A stretch of DNA of 64,000 nucleotides, from NCBI GenBank assembly GCA_002077065.1, contig NAJO01000040.1, forward strand, positions 186,001 through 250,000, in the 5' to 3' direction. The translations under genes and the position numbers were made by a program. Of the stretch, positions 22,122 through 32,140 are shown in pieces (the stretch's first letter is position 1; each line of letters opens with the position of its first letter). This DNA comes from Cryoendolithus antarcticus (lineage: Eukaryota > Ascomycota > Dothideomycetes > Cladosporiales > Cladosporiaceae). The notes beneath the pieces were generated by a model. It saw nothing but the letters and a program-made list of their open reading frames with translations. It searched no databases and had not been told where the DNA came from.

Positions 22122-23588
22122 TCAGCGCGCGGTCTTGTTGTCAGACGAAGAGTCCACATGACTCGCATGCGCCAGTAGAAACTTGCAGCAAGTCAACGTA
22201 TACTTGCAGGCTCGCGTCCACTGTTCTTCTTGACCGAAGTTGCCAAGCTTGATGCTCACCTCGCCGATCTTGTCCTTGACAATCTTGTATGGCAGCTTTG
22301 GGCCGGCTGCACCGGATCTGGTCCCTGGCGACCGTTCGACTTGCTCGCCAATTTGCCGCACGCAGTCCAGAAAGGCCACCATACTGCTGTCGAAGCTTCG
22401 ATGAAGGAGACCGAAGCTGAGTGGTACGTCGCCGGCGGTGAAGAGGTCGAAGGTAGTGCCGGCCGGCTTGTCTGAGGATGACGAGGGGGTCGACTGGCTA
22501 GTCTTCTCGATCTTCGAAGTCGAGCCTATGGGGTGTAATTTCCAGCCAGCGAGTGTGACGCCCAGGTTTTCGGCCACAACAACGAGTAGCAGCAGTGCCT
22601 GACCCCACGCCGCATTGATCTCGGCCCAGTCCACTGGGTGATCTGGCAGGCGCCCCAGTCGTAGCCCATTGATAGTTCCAAAGAAGCCGTCGTGTGAGAT
22701 ACTGAAGGTGTCATTGTAGACATTTGTACGCTGCAGAGCTTCAAGTACTTTTGTGTCGTGAGCAAGTCGGCTCTGCAGACTGTCTCGCTCCTCCTGCACG
22801 GCAGTCAATTCCGCAGCGCAAGCATTTCGCTCTCGCCAGAACTGCTCCTCTTCGTCGTCGAGATCTTCGGCTTCGCCATCGAGAGCGGCAATCTCCTCTT
22901 CCATCATTGCCTTCTCAGCCTCAAGTGCCTCTAGCTCGGTAAGTGCTTGACGTTCGCGCCTTTTGGCGTCGTCAAGAGCCTTCTTCGTCAGAGCCTTCTC
23001 CTCGTCAGTAGGCACGTCGTCTTGCGCAGATTTCAAGAACTGCACGTAAGCATCGCGCTCACGAGTGACAGCCAACTGACGCTTGTGGAGACCATCGAGA
23101 ACGAGCTCGGTACACTCGGTGCAGATTGGGTGATCGATGTCTGAACGTGCTGATAGGATCTCAAAGAGCCGCATCGTTTGCTCCAGCTTCTGTGCTGTGA
23201 TTGCAGACTTCTCCGATGTGACGTCTGCAGGAGCCTTCTTGCCACCTGGCTTACCCTTCGCAGGAGCGGGGACCACTTCACCGGGCCCTTCAGGCGCCAG
23301 CTGCGACTCCGTGAGCATAATGTAGCTCATGTTCGGACGAAGCTTATCAGATGTGTGCTTTTCAACTGCACTCGGGCGCTTGTGGATTGGAGGGCCAGCC
23401 TCCTGAGAAACCTCATCGTAGTGCTGCTTTCGTTCCTTGGCAGCTGCTGAACGTGGTGCGTCGGGCGCCTTCGGCTCCAGCGAAGGTGCGGCGTCTGCCA
23501 GGATCTTGAAAGAAGCAGGGTTGAGGTCATTCAGCGAGTCGTCTACCTTGAGTGGCGTGCGACATTTCTGGCAAATGAGAAAGTCCAT
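22122..23588 (-). CDS. ATG6: Beclin-1/Atg6 (Vps30) subunit of PI3-kinase complexes
   Basis: Subunit of the class III PI3-kinase (Vps34) complexes I and II, needed for autophagosome formation and vacuolar sorting. Single exon of 488 aa. The N-terminal zinc-like pair is MDFLICQKCRTPL, with a second CTEC pair near residue 165. The SYIMLTESQL segment is where Beclin's BH3-like region lies. A long coiled coil spans roughly residues 185-280 (KKALDDAKRRERQALTELEA, EEEIAALDGEAEDL). The C-terminal BARA/ECD domain starts at TNVYNDTFSISHDGFFGTIN with GLRLGRLP. The ATG giving MDF is used; an upstream GTG is the only in-frame extension. Confidence 0.95.
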   Translation of the reverse strand: MDFLICQKCRTPLKVDDSLNDLNPASFKILADAAPSLEPKAPDAPRSAAAKERKQHYDEVSQEAGPPIHKRPSAVEKHTSDKLRPNMSYIMLTESQLAPEGPGEVVPAPAKGKPGGKKAPADVTSEKSAITAQKLEQTMRLFEILSARSDIDHPICTECTELVLDGLHKRQLAVTRERDAYVQFLKSAQDDVPTDEEKALTKKALDDAKRRERQALTELEALEAEKAMMEEEIAALDGEAEDLDDEEEQFWRERNACAAELTAVQEERDSLQSRLAHDTKVLEALQRTNVYNDTFSISHDGFFGTINGLRLGRLPDHPVDWAEINAAWGQALLLLVVVAENLGVTLAGWKLHPIGSTSKIEKTSQSTPSSSSDKPAGTTFDLFTAGDVPLSFGLLHRSFDSSMVAFLDCVRQIGEQVERSPGTRSGAAGPKLPYKIVKDKIGEVSIKLGNFGQEEQWTRACKYTLTCCKFLLAHASHVDSSSDNKTAR

Positions 23589-23968
23589 GTTGGCTTTGAT
23601 TAGAGTCCGAGGCACATGTCCGGTTGTGAAGGGTCTGTTGTCGATGTAGTTGGTGCCAGCTTCCGGCCCAGATTCATAGTGACCACGCCCCTCACGGCAC
23701 AGTCGACGTTATCAGCTGAATCATGCGGCCTGTGAGACCGTTGGTATGAGGAAGTGAAGTGAATGTTTGCGGTATGGGATCCTCGTTGAGCTTACATTTA
23801 GCGCGGTTACTTCCCGCGGCTTACCCCGTTCGGGAAGCCGCTACACAGCGCGCCTGCTCTCCTCCACATCGCGTCTGGAGATCAACACTTTGACGCGGTG
23901 TCGATGGGCATGGAATTTTACTCAGAGTACACCATACCAATGCAGGCAGCATCGGAACAGCGATCGCG
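23589..23968. promoter_or_regulatory. Divergent promoter region, ATG6 and SCM3-like
   Basis: 380 bp between two divergent start codons. No coding frame with features. Confidence 0.4.
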
Positions 23969-26900
23969 ATGGAGCAGTACTTCCGCACGAGGGCGGATGT
24001 CGATGATCCAGACTTGCAGCAAGTCCGGCGCAAGAACGACAGCAAGTTGAAATCACGGTTCGAGCATATCTTCGCGAAGTACGAGAAAGATTTTACAGGC
24101 GTCGGCGATGAGATCGATCTGGACACTGGGGAGATCATTGTCGACAATGGCCACCTTGAAAGTATGCGACACGAGGTCGATCCAGGCAAGGAAGCTGGAG
24201 CACAGCTGGTGCGTGCTTTCGCCGACGATTTAGAGATCGCGGGTGCCGAAAGTGGATCGGACGACGACGCGGATGAGCCAACGGATGCGGGAGCCACGAC
24301 TGAAGCAACGCCAGAGGTGGACGACCAGCTCGAAATTGATGAGGAGAGCGAATCTGGGTATACAAGCAGTGGCATCATCACGAATGACAGTCGGCCAGCA
24401 AGCTCTCGATCGACGCCTGTTGATCTCGATATGTCCTCGATGGTTGCAGGGGAAACCTTGAGAACAGATGCAGCCAGGACGAGGAAGCGGAAGCGCGGCC
24501 TGCCGGACCATACTTTACGCGAAAGGGCAGGCTCACAAGTGACCTCGCAAAGCGCATCATCAAGTTCAAGCTCACGCGCTGCCTCGCCAATGACGCTGCT
24601 TGAGAACATCCCATTTCTAAAAGAGTCTATGCGAGCGATGCAGGAGAAAGCCAGGCCTGGTGAGGCTCTAGATGCTGGCACCATCAAGCAGCTCGGCCAG
24701 AGTATCGCCTCGCAGCTTGCGCAGTACATGTCTGGCGCAGATGTCACATCGACGCAAGCTTCCGCGGTCATTTCCCAGCCCAGGCACTTATCACCATGGG
24801 AGTTTCCGGAGCTGCCGGGCGACAGACGGACACGAACCCCAAGCCCTCCGCCACTGCAGATGCCTTCGTCAGTGGCTAGACTTGTGATGTCTCCTGGTGG
24901 AGGTGGCTCACTTTGGGCGCCCATGGTCCATCCGCGTCAGCGCAAAAGACGGCGCACCAAGCTGAGGCAAGTTAGCGTTGACCTCGCGCTGGAGAGCGAT
25001 GGAGACGATCCGCTGTCCAGCGACTCACCGCACCACTCTGTGGAGCCTTCACATGTTCCTGAGGATACTGCACAGCTCAGATTGGAGCTCCAAGACGCCG
25101 CACAGACCGAGCCCAAGCGTGCATGTACTAATTGTGGCGACTCGTCCACGCCGAACTTCAGGAAGGGCCCGAACGGCGATCTTTGCAACGCATGTGGCAT
25201 GTACTACTACCGATATGGTCTACTCAAGCCACCGTATAACCCTGAGCCGTCTCCACCGCGACCTGAGCCACAGCCTGGCACGTTCTCGGTGCTCGTACCA
25301 TCGGGTCATTCCGCTTTCGGATTTGGCGAGTTGACAGATTACGACATTCCCATGACACCAGCAACAGACAGGGGATCTGTGTACACTGCAAACACAGCAC
25401 GCAGGGTCGTGGCTGGTAACGCACGGATGTCACGCTTCACGCAGGACGAAGATGAGATCATCATCAAGTGTCGCGAAGTCGACGATCTGCCGTGGGAAGC
25501 TATCGGGCGTCTGGTTTCTGGCCGCTCAGCTTATGCTGTGCAAGGACACTACAGTCGAACACTACGAAGCGGTGCTTCTGTGGCGCGCACTGCACTGCTG
25601 GAGCAAGGCTATCGTGTATTGCGTTTAGAGTCTGTCGTCAAGGAACCCGAGATCATCGTGATCGACGATGATGAGCGAGACGAAATGTTGCAAGCGGGCA
25701 CGGAGTCAAGTTCAGTCATCGATCCAGCGTTGACCGGCGAAAGTCTGTTCATACCCGACACTGCTTCGCAAAGCGTGAAGTCTGCCCGTCGCACAGCCTA
25801 CCCTACACCCGAAGACGGTGTCTGCCGTGTCTTCAAGCGCTTCAGTGCGCAAGAAGATGCCGACATTCGCAAGCTGCGCGAGGACGATCGCTTGAGCTGG
25901 GCAGAGATTGCTCCCAAGGTTCCTGGCCGCACGCTCTTGAGTGTGCAGAAGCATTATCGCCGGCAGCTCGTGCCGAAATCACTGCAGATGTTCGATGAAG
26001 ATGGCAACCCGGTTATTGCATCGCACGTGGAGCCTTTCTCCGGCTTCAGAAACGAGCAAAAGGAGGAAGAAGAAGACAACCTCCTCCGCAAGATGCGCGA
26101 AGGAGAATGCATGACGTTTGCTGAGATGACCGAGTACCTCACTGGCCGTACTGAGGAGTTCCTGGGCAAGCGGTATGCTTATCTCAAAGCCTGTGATATT
26201 CTGTCGTCCCACAAACGGACACCACCACTCAGTGCGTCCGGGCTTGAGAGTCCTGGTGGTGCGCAGAGGCTTACCGTTGGCGAGATCTACGGCGCATCAC
26301 GAGCTCGGCCGTTGCCGTCGGCATTCAGCGCAGTAAAGAAGCCCTTGCCATGGCAGTATAACTCGGGCTTAGCTAATCCTTCGTACGGAAGTGCTGCGTT
26401 AGCTAGGAACAGAGCCAGCGTGCCGCAGATGCCCTCCAAGACTCCACAACAATCGCGATACACAGCTGGGGAGATGGGCTTTGCACCACAGACACCAGTG
26501 GCGCAGTCTCAGTCTCGTGCAAGCCCCGCCACTACACCACTTGCAGAACCTGCCAATCTCGATCACCCACAATCGCTTGCAATGTTCCAGACACCTGCAG
26601 CACCTATACCCCGCCCTGAGCATCCGCCTAGACCAGCAGCCGTGGGTTCGGGTGCATGGGAGGCTACTCAGCCACTGGACAAAGGCTCATTGCCATTCGT
26701 GCCTGCGCGCAAGGGCAGCCTGCATATCGAAGGCGGAGATGATGATGACGAAGTCACCCATCCAGTGAATGTAGCCTCAGGTTCTCTCAGATCAAACGCA
26801 ATAACAGCGCTCTCCACCAACCATCAGGCTTCCGCAATACCTGCGATACTGCCCAGCCAGATTCCGCATACGTGCTTTGTGCCTTTTGGTGATCAGCAAG

Positions 26901-29179
26901 CAGATCTAGCTGTAGCCGCGATTTGCGATCGCGTAACTGAGACCGAAGATGCTACAACGCCACCCACACTGAAAGTACTCATGGATCCAGAGAGCCTGTC
27001 ACCACCGGCTGATCGTCAAGCTTTGCGGTCAGCATCTGTCGAGTCTACCGAAGTAGGCGCCTCTCCCGAGGCCGGAGAGTCTCCGTCTGAGGCAGCCCCA
27101 TCATTCTCGCACGAAGAAGACCGCCTCATCCGCAGATGGCGAGAGAAAGAAGGGTGTTGTTGGGCCGAGATCGGACTGCGCTTACCGCACCGGAGTCAGC
27201 AGGAAGTGACAGACCGCTACTACGATATGATCGTTGGCAGCGCATCCAAGACTCGCCCGACGAAGCTGCATGACCCTGAGCATCGTCCCGGCTTGCGCTA
27301 CAGCGATGCAGAGAGTAACCGGATGCTAGCTATGCACGAGCAGGGCTTGTCCTTTCAGCAGATGGCCGAACTCATGCCGGGTCGAAGTTCGACCAGCTTG
27401 CAGAACCATTTCTTTGGTACGCTGTTGACTGCAAAGAAGATCCGACACCTGCGATCAGAGCCGATAACCAGCAGATCCGGTCCTGCCAACGCGCCTCTTC
27501 TTCGGCAAGCGCTGGACAATTCGGTACGGAGGATGTCATCTGGCGAGGCCGGGCTGTCGATGTCTGGGTACACCCAATTTAGCATCGAGCCGCCTAGAGT
27601 TCGCAAGGCGGTCTCTCCGACTAACCTGGATCCTCAACACCTGGGACATGACCAGGCAAAAAGTCTGTTGGAAAGTGCGTTTCCCAGCAGTCCGCCTGGT
27701 CGAGTTGCGGTAAAGCAGGAGGTGATCGATCTCACCATGGATAACAGCCATGTCGAGCTGGTACCATCGCTCCCTTTATCACATCATAGTCAGGCCAAGT
27801 CGTCTCAATCTGCGCCGCAGCATCGACTAGCTATGCAACCACCACCTCCAGTCGCTCCACGGACTGAGCGTATCATCACGCCAGAGCCGCTATCGACATG
27901 GTCTTCGACCGCCGATGCGCCAAATCGTACCCTCATACAGACGCCATCACCCCATTTCCACCTTTCTGGCACTGCTTACTCACACGATAGCAATCGTACC
28001 CCGCCAACACACTCTAGTGTGCGGCATACATCACCACTCGAGCGAACACTAGCTTATGAGACTCCGGCTCGCTTTGGGTATGGGTCTATGCCATACTTCG
28101 TTGCGCCAACCGCATCAATGGTGACGCCGCCGATTGAACACAGGAGCATGCTGCCACTGAAGAATAGCTTGGCCAGTGCGATCGTGATGGACACACATGC
28201 AGCTGAGCCAACAGCTCTGGAGTTAGCGAATAGGCAGCCAAAGCCTCGCAATGGCACGTCTAGGAGACAGCGTCACGATGGAGCTGTGCAGAAGCCCAAT
28301 CGCAAGCTCAAGAAGCAAGCTGTCGACTCTACTGCAGCATCGGTCCCAGGGGTTGGGGAGAGCGAAGAAGAGCCAGCTGCGCTAACGGAGGAAGAGACTG
28401 ACAGTGGAGACGAGATACTAGTTGAGCAACCTCGCAAGCGCGGGCGAGTGGGAAGGTCCGATCGCGGCAGGAGTGAAGATGAATGGACGCCCGCCAACGA
28501 ATCGCATGAAGTTACCAATGCATTACGACACGACAAGATCACGAATATCGACTCTGACGTACTCGTAAACGATCCGCCCTTTCAGCCACGGAAGCGCCTT
28601 CGTACAAGCCAGCAGCCATCCCCACCCTTGCTCGACGCTGCCGACTCTGACGATATGGACGAATTGGCCGGCGAAGGTCCCGGTCCGAGAGCTGCGACTG
28701 TGATGCATCCCACTCCACCAGCTAGCACCGCCAGTCTCCTCTCCTCGGATCCACTTCATAAGCCGGGCCTTGAACCAGGCTCGAGTGGCCGCGACAATAA
28801 CGCTGTCGTGGTGCCTGCTCGACCAGCGTCAAATCAGTCCACATCTTCACTGCTCCCCGGCGGCTTTGCTCGACGCAAGAGCAGCCGGCACTCGTTCCCA
28901 TTTGCACGCCTTCGAGAGCCATCTGTCGCTTCTGGCAGACGAAGGTCCATGACACCAAGTGGCGTTGCACGGGAGTCGGGCAAAGCTATACGAGCGACAA
29001 CGCCCCGATTCGAGCAATTACGGAGACCGAGTCGCGAGCTCGTACAGGTGCGCGGCTCAGAAGGCTCAAATCGAGATGACGGGTCTAGGCGAGGTAGCGG
29101 GCCATTTGCCAAAGGCAGGCGCACGATCACTGCAAGCAGGGCGAAGAACGTGAGCAGTCACGATGACGAATTGGCATAG
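23969..29179 (+). CDS. SCM3: Scm3/HJURP-like CENP-A chaperone with GATA finger and Myb-like repeats
   Basis: Single exon, 1736 aa. Residues 26-65 (LKSRFEHIFAKYEKDFTGVG, then DEIDLDTGEIIVDNGHL) match the Scm3 core, which binds CENP-A/Cse4-H4 and deposits it at centromeres. A GATA-type zinc finger has cysteines 386, 389, 406 and 409; its loop is 16 residues with NF in place of the usual LW. Five Myb/SANT-like repeats follow, starting near residues 490, 625, 697, 1046 and 1110 (for example FSAQEDADIRKLREDDRLSW and FSHEEDRLIRRWREKEGCCW). SUMO-interaction-like motifs are EIIVIDDDE (about 560) and VIDLTMDN (about 1250). The tail is long, disordered and basic. Some filamentous-fungal Scm3 proteins are known to carry extra DNA-binding domains. 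Assigning the CENP-A role rests on the short N-terminal motif. Confidence 0.78.
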   Translation: MEQYFRTRADVDDPDLQQVRRKNDSKLKSRFEHIFAKYEKDFTGVGDEIDLDTGEIIVDNGHLESMRHEVDPGKEAGAQLVRAFADDLEIAGAESGSDDDADEPTDAGATTEATPEVDDQLEIDEESESGYTSSGIITNDSRPASSRSTPVDLDMSSMVAGETLRTDAARTRKRKRGLPDHTLRERAGSQVTSQSASSSSSSRAASPMTLLENIPFLKESMRAMQEKARPGEALDAGTIKQLGQSIASQLAQYMSGADVTSTQASAVISQPRHLSPWEFPELPGDRRTRTPSPPPLQMPSSVARLVMSPGGGGSLWAPMVHPRQRKRRRTKLRQVSVDLALESDGDDPLSSDSPHHSVEPSHVPEDTAQLRLELQDAAQTEPKRACTNCGDSSTPNFRKGPNGDLCNACGMYYYRYGLLKPPYNPEPSPPRPEPQPGTFSVLVPSGHSAFGFGELTDYDIPMTPATDRGSVYTANTARRVVAGNARMSRFTQDEDEIIIKCREVDDLPWEAIGRLVSGRSAYAVQGHYSRTLRSGASVARTALLEQGYRVLRLESVVKEPEIIVIDDDERDEMLQAGTESSSVIDPALTGESLFIPDTASQSVKSARRTAYPTPEDGVCRVFKRFSAQEDADIRKLREDDRLSWAEIAPKVPGRTLLSVQKHYRRQLVPKSLQMFDEDGNPVIASHVEPFSGFRNEQKEEEEDNLLRKMREGECMTFAEMTEYLTGRTEEFLGKRYAYLKACDILSSHKRTPPLSASGLESPGGAQRLTVGEIYGASRARPLPSAFSAVKKPLPWQYNSGLANPSYGSAALARNRASVPQMPSKTPQQSRYTAGEMGFAPQTPVAQSQSRASPATTPLAEPANLDHPQSLAMFQTPAAPIPRPEHPPRPAAVGSGAWEATQPLDKGSLPFVPARKGSLHIEGGDDDDEVTHPVNVASGSLRSNAITALSTNHQASAIPAILPSQIPHTCFVPFGDQQADLAVAAICDRVTETEDATTPPTLKVLMDPESLSPPADRQALRSASVESTEVGASPEAGESPSEAAPSFSHEEDRLIRRWREKEGCCWAEIGLRLPHRSQQEVTDRYYDMIVGSASKTRPTKLHDPEHRPGLRYSDAESNRMLAMHEQGLSFQQMAELMPGRSSTSLQNHFFGTLLTAKKIRHLRSEPITSRSGPANAPLLRQALDNSVRRMSSGEAGLSMSGYTQFSIEPPRVRKAVSPTNLDPQHLGHDQAKSLLESAFPSSPPGRVAVKQEVIDLTMDNSHVELVPSLPLSHHSQAKSSQSAPQHRLAMQPPPPVAPRTERIITPEPLSTWSSTADAPNRTLIQTPSPHFHLSGTAYSHDSNRTPPTHSSVRHTSPLERTLAYETPARFGYGSMPYFVAPTASMVTPPIEHRSMLPLKNSLASAIVMDTHAAEPTALELANRQPKPRNGTSRRQRHDGAVQKPNRKLKKQAVDSTAASVPGVGESEEEPAALTEEETDSGDEILVEQPRKRGRVGRSDRGRSEDEWTPANESHEVTNALRHDKITNIDSDVLVNDPPFQPRKRLRTSQQPSPPLLDAADSDDMDELAGEGPGPRAATVMHPTPPASTASLLSSDPLHKPGLEPGSSGRDNNAVVVPARPASNQSTSSLLPGGFARRKSSRHSFPFARLREPSVASGRRRSMTPSGVARESGKAIRATTPRFEQLRRPSRELVQVRGSEGSNRDDGSRRGSGPFAKGRRTITASRAKNVSSHDDELA

Positions 29180-29380
29180 CAGCCTACAATATTGGATTGG
29201 CAAGTGACTATTGTCGACACTGATCAATCGATAGTATAGATGACGCAACAGAAACAATGTCCTGCTTCGTGGTAGATGGGACCTGACAAAGGTGTATGTT
29301 CCGACCAGCGAGCCGTTCCGTATCTGCGTCCTCCTCATCAACGCACCCTCTCCAGATAAACCCTCGCAATCTGATCTCGT

Positions 29381-30712
29381 TCAGAAAAGACCAATACGAG
29401 TAAGGTGATCTTGCACCTCATGATCATAGAGCCTCCAGTACTCCATGAGATCGAGGACAGGCTTACATATCTGAATTGGCAGCGCCGGTCTGGCATACTT
29501 TCTCTGAGATTCGAACACTGGCCTGCAAAGCCACTGCTGAGTCTCTGCGAGATATCCGGAAATCATAACGAAGTCCTCTTTCTCGGCTCGCGTGCATGGG
29601 CTTGCTTTTGGAAGGCCGGGGAGGATGTGCAGCATCGCGCCGTAAGAGATGCTAAGCAGGAGGAGATTGGAATCAGCCTCGACTGAGTACACTTGGAGCA
29701 TTTTCTTGACAAGGTCTACCCTGTTGGCCTCAGTCTCAGCACCTCTGGGTAGGATATCCCGGTCGAGTGATTTGACAAAAACACGGCGCTTCACGCGCAG
29801 AGCATTGCCGTTGTCCCGTTGACGATGGTCAGAAAGCTCGTTGTCCATCGGTAGACCGCCAGGTGCGGGCATCTCACAAGACATAGTGGATCTTGTCCCG
29901 ACTGTGATCATCGATGCGATACGCGAGCGCGGTGAGTGCGTGCTTGACCATTGCAGCGATCTGATGGACCCACGGCCGAATAATGAAGTCTGGCTTAGGC
30001 GCACGACTTGACTATCAGCACTAAACGTGCTCATAGCTTCGCCGTTGTCAAGCTTTGGTTGCTGAGCACTCGGATCCGGATCCTCCGGGTCGGCGTACTG
30101 AGTAACGTCGGTATCAACACAGCCATGGTAGTCTACGTCAACCATGATGCTGCACTGGAAGCTCGCGCCGTATGACATAGACTCGTCGCTCGCGGCTCCA
30201 TACTTAGCGCCCTGACTTGAGACCTCGAGCGTGTAGCCCGTGTGGTCATCCCCAGACCTGGCCATGTTCGAAATGCTTGCTTCGTAAGTACCAGGAGCGG
30301 TGCTGCCGCTGGACCAGCCACTATCCTGAGGTGACATTCTGAACGGCGATTCCAGCGGTAGGACCAATTGTTGCTCGACTTCATCGGCGTGTGAGCAGGG
30401 ACTGGTGCTGTACATATGATACGTATGACCCATCACTTCAGCAGCGTTGCCTGCAAAGTTTCCGCGGCAATGTAGATCTTGCTGATGACGATCGAGGCTG
30501 TCCTTGCGGGAGTAAACACGCTCGCAATCCTGACACCAGAATCCTTTAGGTGCGACGAGGCCAGCATTCTTCGCGTGTTCCCGACTTCTCGAGTTGTGAG
30601 CCTTGAGCGAGTATGCTCGCGTGAAGACTATCTTGCATAAGTTACAGTAGTGCAGGGGCTGAACTGGTTCGTCGTTGGGCTGCCGCAAGGCTTTCCACAA
30701 TCCTTTGATCAT
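29381..30712 (-). CDS. C2H2 zinc-finger protein with diverged SH3-like C-terminus (paralogue A)
   Basis: Single exon, 443 aa. Finger 1 is YCNLCKIVFTRAYSLKAH, finger 2 FWCQDCERVYSRKDSLDRH. The middle is disordered and S/T-rich. A conserved block, VGTRSTMSCEMPAP then LSDHRQRD and RVKRRVFVKSLD, matches the neighbouring gene at 32141-33799 (IGSRSTMSLDEMAAP, LRDHRGKG, RIRRKVFLPSLP). The last 100 residues (KMLQVYSVEADSNLLLL, YGAMLHILPG, WLCRPVFES) align loosely with that paralogue's SH3 domain but lack its ALYDY/GWxP-type residues. Likely a nuclear DNA-binding protein; target unknown. Probably a tandem duplicate whose SH3 has degenerated. Confidence 0.75.
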   Translation of the reverse strand: MIKGLWKALRQPNDEPVQPLHYCNLCKIVFTRAYSLKAHNSRSREHAKNAGLVAPKGFWCQDCERVYSRKDSLDRHQQDLHCRGNFAGNAAEVMGHTYHMYSTSPCSHADEVEQQLVLPLESPFRMSPQDSGWSSGSTAPGTYEASISNMARSGDDHTGYTLEVSSQGAKYGAASDESMSYGASFQCSIMVDVDYHGCVDTDVTQYADPEDPDPSAQQPKLDNGEAMSTFSADSQVVRLSQTSLFGRGSIRSLQWSSTHSPRSRIASMITVGTRSTMSCEMPAPGGLPMDNELSDHRQRDNGNALRVKRRVFVKSLDRDILPRGAETEANRVDLVKKMLQVYSVEADSNLLLLSISYGAMLHILPGLPKASPCTRAEKEDFVMISGYLAETQQWLCRPVFESQRKYARPALPIQICKPVLDLMEYWRLYDHEVQDHLTRIGLF

Positions 30713-31549
30713 GATACAGCTTTGAGGACTTATAGCATCCAGGTAAGCAAAGACGTTCCGACCCTTTGAAGGTCAGATATACTAGCATCATCCCAGGGAG
30801 AGGCGTGTTCAAAACTCGCTCTTTATGTGCCCCTCGACAGACGAGGCTGAGCTTTTCCTCTCGTTCACCACCCAATGTACTCAAGACTCGATCTCCTTGG
30901 GTTGGCCCAATAGCCCAGGGGGGCCGTTTCAGTGTGCCATAGTGGGCGTCTATCGGGTCCGTGATCTCATGGCACGGATGGAAAGCCGTGCCGCTCAGAT
31001 GCGCAAGCGTATAGGCGCAAGCATCACCCGCGCTATGCTTATCAGCGCCAGACGCCACCACTTTGCCTGAACGCCACTGCACCTTGGAATTTATGATGAC
31101 GGCGCACGGAAACCTTCTAGGCGCTACAGAATTGAGCATCGGTTGCACCGACAGCATGGTTGTCAGTCTTAGCGCACGGGATCCACGCAGGTGGCTGTGA
31201 ATATTATATGCATGTATGAAACAGAACACTGGCAACGTTGAAGGGCAGTGAACGTGCAGCCTCCGCTCGAAAGGAGTCCTGCGTTGCATCACCCGATCTG
31301 CATCACCCGAATGGCAGCGTGCAAGGCCCTCTGTACAGCGTCAGAGGGTATATCTTTGCCAGCACGGGACGGACAGTCAAGATGATGAATCCGCAGCGAC
31401 GCCCCCTTAGGCCAGTCAACACCCTCCGATTACACGAGTCATTCAACTAAACCTCTCAAACTCGACCACAGACTGCTGACCTTCCCGCCGCTTACTGGCT
31501 GCTTCATCAACAACAGCCCGCCGCTGTCCACGACCTTCAGACGTAGACA
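30713..31549. other. Intergenic, divergent
   Basis: Between paralogue A and the small TM-protein gene. A 216-residue open frame on the minus strand (30642-31292) overlaps the C2H2 start and has no domain or typical composition; treated as chance. Confidence 0.45.
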
Positions 31550-32007
31550 ATGTCAGGCTTCGACAATGGGCCAAACGGTGACATTCGCGTGGCCCTGGCC
31601 TTCAGTATCCTTGGTATCATTACTGGATTTGGAGGAATCATCGCAACTATTGTCCTTGCTTGGCTGCAGAATCGCCAGGTCGCCCGTCTGCTCACACACG
31701 CCCGCGAGATGCGAGTGTTGTCGTAGGGAGAGTCGTTGGAGCGTACGTCGAGACTCACTGCTTATGGAGAGAGGGACCTGACTGACAGCCGCTCGCAGTG
31801 TTGAGTGTATGACATTCACTTGGTCTCAGTCGTGCAACAGACCCTGGCGACGCGGCGATCGAGGCGAACCCTCTGAACAGCAACGACTTGGTCGTCCCTG
31901 TATCGGCGACGGCATTACTCCCGTACGCGATCGTGCCTCAGCGGATTCAAGGCCAGAAGTCTCGGGGCTCGCGCAGCAAAGGCCGCAACGTTGGAACGCA
32001 TCAATGA
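31550..32007 (+). CDS. Small single-pass membrane protein, hypothetical
   Basis: Model join(31550..31722, 31830..32007), 116 aa. Exon 1 begins MSGFDNGPNGDIRVALAFSI and continues into a hydrophobic helix (ILGIITGFGGIIATIVLAWL) ending in QNRQVARLL. It resembles the many short fungal proteins with one TM helix followed by a basic stretch. A stop follows unless a 107-nt intron (GTAGGG...CTGAC...TCTCAG) is removed. Then the frame continues as ATDPGDAAIEANPLNSNDL and VVPVSATALLPYAIVP to a TGA at 32005. The first exon is the better supported part. Function unknown. Confidence 0.45.
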
Positions 32008-32140
32008 GCTTTTTGTGGCGGTCTCACTTCTTCATGCCGTTCCATCCTCTTGAAGTGTCATAGAGTCATGTAGCCTCTACTGTGATGCTGCACTACGCTC
32101 CCTTGACAAGTATGTCTTCTCCAGCTCTGTGCCCGTTCTT

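Noticed and set aside
30642..31292. 216-residue open frame on the minus strand upstream of the C2H2 gene
   Set aside because: It overlaps the C2H2 start in another frame, lacks domains or membrane segments, and has the mixed composition of a chance frame.
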